Source: Nocardiopsis potens DSM 45234 (GTDB lineage: Bacteria; Actinomycetota; Actinomycetes; Streptosporangiales; Streptosporangiaceae). Taken from it: a stretch of DNA of 64,000 bases. Below are positions 60,825 to 64,000 of the stretch, piece by piece; within the stretch, counting starts at the first letter, position 1; each line of letters begins with the position of its first letter. Where the stretch lies: positions 20,976 through 84,975 of the forward strand of contig NZ_ANBB01000019.1 of assembly GCF_000341105.1 (NCBI RefSeq). The letters are read 5' to 3'. The notes below the pieces were generated by a model. That model made no database searches. It was not told the DNA's origin and worked only from the letters and a program-made list of their open reading frames with translations. The translations under genes and the position numbers were made by a program.

Positions 60825-61457
60825 ATGACGGAACGGGAAGTGCCCCTGGAGCCTGTCCGGCCCGGAGGGCTGGGCGCCCTGCTGGAGCGGCGGCGCAGCA
60901 CTCGCGACTTCGCCCCCCGCCCTCTGAGCCTGGCCCTGCTCTCCCTCGTGCTGCGGGCGGCTCAGGGGCGGACCGGCGACGGGCGCCGCACCTGCCCGTC
61001 GGCGCACGCGCTGTACCCGCTGGCGGTCACCGCGGTCGCGGGCGACGTCGACGGCCTGCCCGCCGGGGTCTACCGGTACGGAGCCGAGCGCGACGCGCTG
61101 ACCCTCGTCTCCGAGGGCGACCACCGCCGCCGGGTCTCCGACACCACCCTGGCCGACCGGGACTGGCTGCCCCGGGCCCCGGTGCTGCTGCTGATCAGCG
61201 GGGACCTGGAGGCCGCCGGCCGGCACTTCGCCGACCAGCCGCCGCAGGGCCGGCGGGGCGAGCGGTACGTGTGGCTGGAGGCCGGGCACGCCGGCCAGAA
61301 CGTCTACCTCCAGGCCGCCGAGGCCGGGCTGGGCGCCGTGCTCGTGGCCGGCTTCGACGACGAGCGGCTCCTCGGCCTCGCCCCCGCCGTCGTCCCGCCC
61401 GGCCACCACCCGCTGGGGCTGATCGGCGTCGGCCACCCGGCGGACCGGAGGGAATAG
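60825..61457 (+). CDS. SagB/ThcOx-type nitroreductase family protein
   Basis: The protein is 210 aa. ALLERRRSTRDFAPRPLSLALLS is the FMN-binding start, followed by PSAHALYPLAVTAVA, EAGHAGQNVYLQAAEAGLG and a GLIGVGHP end, all typical of SagB-type dehydrogenases. Some members oxidise azolines in peptide natural products; others stand alone. No cyclodehydratase or precursor gene is nearby. The start is ATG 60825; ATG 60807 is inside the hairpin-proximal leader and less likely. Confidence 0.82.
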   Translation: MTEREVPLEPVRPGGLGALLERRRSTRDFAPRPLSLALLSLVLRAAQGRTGDGRRTCPSAHALYPLAVTAVAGDVDGLPAGVYRYGAERDALTLVSEGDHRRRVSDTTLADRDWLPRAPVLLLISGDLEAAGRHFADQPPQGRRGERYVWLEAGHAGQNVYLQAAEAGLGAVLVAGFDDERLLGLAPAVVPPGHHPLGLIGVGHPADRRE

Positions 61458-61467
61458 GCTCCGGCGC

Positions 61468-61815
61468 ATGCACACCACCCTGACCGAGCACGCCCGGTGC
61501 CTCTACGGGGACGAGTACCGGCCGGCGCCGGAGTGCGCCGCCAAGCACCGAGAGGACTGGTTCATCGAGGAGCTGACCTTCGCCGACGCGGACTCGATCT
61601 TCGCCATGCTGCGCGAACTCTGCCCGCACACGGTCGACGGCCACCTCCCGGTATGGGTCCGCAACCTCGCCTACCGGCTGGCGCTGCTGCAGCGCCCGGA
61701 CGACCCGGCGCTGATGCGCGCCGCCGCCGAGAACCTGTGGATGCACGGCCCGGAGTGGGACGGCATCGCCGCCGACCTGCTGAAGCGGGCCGACGCCCTG
61801 GACCGGGAGGAATGA
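61468..61815 (+). CDS. Hypothetical protein
   Basis: The protein is 115 aa, helical and acidic, with two Cys in the first 23 residues and Trp-containing segments (EDWFIEELTFADADSIFAML, NLWMHGPEWDGIA). There is no signal or membrane helix. It starts 10 bases after the nitroreductase stop, so co-transcription is likely. No family is recognised. Confidence 0.65.
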   Translation: MHTTLTEHARCLYGDEYRPAPECAAKHREDWFIEELTFADADSIFAMLRELCPHTVDGHLPVWVRNLAYRLALLQRPDDPALMRAAAENLWMHGPEWDGIAADLLKRADALDREE

Positions 61816-61860
61816 GGCCGAGGCGGGGGAACGCCGCCGCCCGACCGGCGGGCCGAGCGG

Positions 61861-63165
61861 TCAGACCGGGCGGACGGTGGCCACCACCGGGACGCGCACG
61901 CCCTGCTCGATCGCGGCCTCGCAGATGAAGGCCGTCAGCCACCCGGCCGCCTCGTACGACCACTCCGCCAGGTGCCCCTCGAAGGTCACGCGGTGCCCCG
62001 GTACCCCCGACTCCTGGAAGTCGGGGACCCCGGGAGCCAGCCCGCGGGCCGCGTCCTCCCCGGGGGCGGAGGTGATGCCGGTGAAGACCTTCTGGCGGAT
62101 CTCGCGCAGCCGCTCCTCCATGGCCGGCGCGGCGTCGGCGGCCGCCGTGCTGGTGCCGGAGTCCAGACTCACCACCACGGCGGTGCCGGCCTGGGCGGGC
62201 AGTTCGGCGAACCACGGAAGTCCGCCCACGATGTCGCCGTAGGCGCCTTCGACGGGGCCTGCCGGCAGATCATCCAGCGGAACGAGCACTTGGGCGGCCT
62301 TCAGATCGAGCCGACCCATGCGGTCGGCCACCGCCCCGGCGCAGTCCAGCAGCTGCTGGGCGGGCACCGCCCGGCGGGGCATGGCGGGTTCCTGCTGGGC
62401 GGCTCGGAACCACAGCCGCCGGGTTCCCTCGCCACGGGGATCCAGCCCCGCGTCGTTCATGCCCCACAGCCCTGATCCGGGCCGCCCGTCGCCGGGAGAG
62501 GCCAGCCATCGGTAGGTCTCGGCCCGCGAGTGGAACAGGATGTAGGGATCGGCATCGGCGGTGGCAGGGTCGTACCAGGGGTGGAGATCCAGGGTGCCGT
62601 GCAGCGCGCAGAACAGGGTTCCGTCGGCCATCGTGACTCCTCGTCGTCGGTTCCGGCAGGTGATCGGGCGCTTCGTTTCGATGTACCTGCGGAAGGGGTC
62701 GTCGAGGATGCCCACCGAGTCGACGTCGACGACGGTACGCCATCGGGTCTGCGTTCTGGCATTGCAGTCGGCCCGGGCCACTACCCGGTTGGCCGATCCT
62801 CCGCCGGAGTAGACGGTCTTCCTTCCGGTCGAGCCCGCATACTTCCAGGATCCGCCTACGTACTGCTGAAGTCGCGCAGTCACCACGGCTTGGTCGGTGT
62901 CGCAGTCGATGTTCTCCCACCAGGCGTGGCCGGAAGCCTGGCCTGAAGAACGGTGAATCCTGTCGGCCGATGTATTGAATCTGCAGATGAGGACGCGCTG
63001 AGCCTCGGTGCCCTCGGTCTTGCCGGTGGAGGCGGGGCGGGCGGCGAAGGGGCCCGACCGGAGGTCGAGGGCAGGGCCGGTTCGGGCATGGGCCGGCGCT
63101 ATCAGAGAGAGGGCCGTGGATTCAGCGGTGGCCAAGATGATCAGCGCACTCGCGGTCTTGAACAC
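61861..63165 (-). CDS. Secreted/unknown two-part protein, possible gene fusion
   Basis: The protein is 434 aa from GTG 63165, which has GGGAGGA nine bases upstream. The N-terminus is a signal peptide (ASALIILATAESTALSLIAPAHA). A domain of about 120 residues follows with cysteines (ILICRFNTS, ENIDCDTD, RADCNART, ITCRNRRR). From residue 179 (MADGTLFCALHGTLDLHPWY) the style changes to a cytosolic-looking acidic protein. That Met is preceded by a good AGGAG site (ATG 62631), so two genes may have been joined by loss of a stop codon. Neither part is recognised. Confidence 0.55.
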   Translation of the reverse strand: MFKTASALIILATAESTALSLIAPAHARTGPALDLRSGPFAARPASTGKTEGTEAQRVLICRFNTSADRIHRSSGQASGHAWWENIDCDTDQAVVTARLQQYVGGSWKYAGSTGRKTVYSGGGSANRVVARADCNARTQTRWRTVVDVDSVGILDDPFRRYIETKRPITCRNRRRGVTMADGTLFCALHGTLDLHPWYDPATADADPYILFHSRAETYRWLASPGDGRPGSGLWGMNDAGLDPRGEGTRRLWFRAAQQEPAMPRRAVPAQQLLDCAGAVADRMGRLDLKAAQVLVPLDDLPAGPVEGAYGDIVGGLPWFAELPAQAGTAVVVSLDSGTSTAAADAAPAMEERLREIRQKVFTGITSAPGEDAARGLAPGVPDFQESGVPGHRVTFEGHLAEWSYEAAGWLTAFICEAAIEQGVRVPVVATVRPV

Positions 63166-63545
63166 AGGCAAGGTCCTCCCTGAAACGCAGTAGCAGCGAC
63201 GCGACTGTGAGGCCTGCACCGGTGGAGCGGAGCGGCAGATGTTCGTCCGATCCCGAAGCGGCCGAGGCCGAGGTGATCACTCGATGCGGGATGTGCGCTG
63301 TACGAACGTATTCGACCCCTCATCATCCCGGAGGCGACACGCTGAGAACTCTTATCGCGGTGGCTGCAGGTGCCTCTAGCAGGTGAAGCGCTCTCCAGCC
63401 TGAGCCGGGGGTGTTTCGAAGCCGCGCCTCGGCGGCCGGGACGGAATGGTCGTGCGCACCTACCGAGGGGACTGCGCCCCGCCGGAGGTGTCCGTGAATC
63501 CGGGTAGATTTCCCGCTGTCGATCGTCCTTCGAGGAAAGCGGGGC
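63166..63545. other. Divergent intergenic region without recognised content
   Basis: It separates the leftward secreted protein gene from the rightward lipoprotein gene. A TAGATT (about 63505) could be a -10 element. I see no gene, repeat or RNA. Confidence 0.4.
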
Positions 63546-63890
63546 ATGGCGATGCCGGGTGCGGTACGGCTGACGGGAGCGGCGCTGTTCGCCGCGGTGG
63601 CGCTGGCCGGGTGCGGGGCGGAGAGCTTCGAGGGCGAGTGGGAGGCGCTCGCCGACGACCCCGCCATCGAGGCGCTGACCATCACCGGGAACACGGTGGA
63701 GACACAGGGCGAGATCGCCTGCCCGGGGACGCTGGAGCCGTCCGGGGACGGCACCACCGCCGCCATCGAGCTGGACTGCGACGACCCCGACCCGCAGCGC
63801 CAGAGCGGCACCGCGGAGCTGGAGAACGGCACCCTCGTCATCAGCTGGGACGGCGCCGAGTGGGGCGGCTACATCGACACCTTCTCCTGA
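63546..63890 (+). CDS. Small lipoprotein
   Basis: The protein is 114 aa. The signal peptide ends in lipobox LAGC (Cys22), so it should be lipidated and held on the outer face of the membrane. The mature part is acidic with a beta-rich pattern (ALTITGNTVETQGEIAC, GTAELENGTLVISW), like many small actinobacterial lipoproteins of unknown role. The start is ATG 63546 or 63552. Confidence 0.82.
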   Translation: MAMPGAVRLTGAALFAAVALAGCGAESFEGEWEALADDPAIEALTITGNTVETQGEIACPGTLEPSGDGTTAAIELDCDDPDPQRQSGTAELENGTLVISWDGAEWGGYIDTFS

Positions 63891-63902
63891 CGCCTCCTCC
63901 TC

Positions 63903-64000
63903 CGATGATCTTGACGTTGCGGCCCTATCAGAGCGCTCTTGAGTTCTAGCGGTCGTCGCAACACCCCGGACCGGGGAATGCGATGGACTTCAAGATCCGA
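63903..64000. repeat. Incomplete copy of the dispersed palindrome family
   Basis: GATGATCTTGACGTTGCGG and TATCAGAGCGCTCTTGA match the left half and centre of the 32541-32604 palindrome. The right arm is replaced by other sequence, with only TTCAAGATC left near the window end. Confidence 0.7.

Overview
The window is high-GC DNA with strong G/C bias at third codon positions. The gene set is that of a filamentous actinomycete: glpX beside a DUF4245 gene, ispH, xseA/xseB, rmuC, ychF, DUF397 proteins with an XRE/DUF5753 regulator, PASTA-less Ser/Thr kinases and an actinobacterial TcpC/TcpE-type transfer locus. The family Nocardiopsaceae is my best guess from overall gene style; no marker gene proves it.

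Layout. 0.2-0.9 kb: secreted lytic transglycosylase. 0.96-2.24 kb: non-coding repeat cassette A. 2.3-6.2 kb: two paralogous membrane Ser/Thr kinases, the second frameshifted. 6.3-16.5 kb: fumC, an MFS transporter, a sortase-anchored LPMO, an ABC-2 exporter pair, a DUF3352 protein, glpX, a TetR regulator and a DUF4245 protein. 17.4-21.8 kb: a helical-repeat protein, ispH, a lipid-droplet-type protein, DUF397, a broken HTH gene and a patatin. 21.8-23.37 kb: repeat cassette B, an inverted copy of A. 23.4-28.3 kb: xseA-xseB, an orphan type I-E mini-CRISPR, a methyltransferase, a DUF6542 protein and rmuC. 28.4-35.9 kb: a TetR/GH3 beta-glucosidase divergon, a cyclophilin and a LacI-MFS-hydrolase sugar-type locus with a coupled leader peptide. 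36-39.7 kb: FkbM methyltransferase, ychF, a YefM antitoxin with a truncated YoeB toxin, and a PfkB kinase.

40.5-55 kb is one long rightward operon resembling a Gram-positive type IV secretion or conjugation apparatus: TcpC, a VirB2-like small membrane protein, a 1730-aa TcpE/disordered/MinD-like fusion, VirB4, VirB6, a VirB8-like anchor protein, a transglycosylase-NlpC/P60 hydrolase and a final membrane protein. No relaxase or VirD4-type coupling protein is in the window, so it may be a chromosomal secretion system rather than a complete integrative element. Several of its genes overlap by ATGA and two tiny ORFs sit between them.

55-64 kb is accessory DNA: an XRE/DUF397 pair with operators, small unknown genes, an AbrB gene with an internal stop, a visibly AT-richer island with a secreted NucA/NucB-type nuclease (frameshifted) and a possible immunity gene, a transposase fragment, a SagB-like nitroreductase and a lipoprotein. 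Many gene ends carry long GC-rich hairpins, several belonging to one dispersed palindrome family. Decay is common: I count at least seven genes that are frameshifted, truncated or interrupted.
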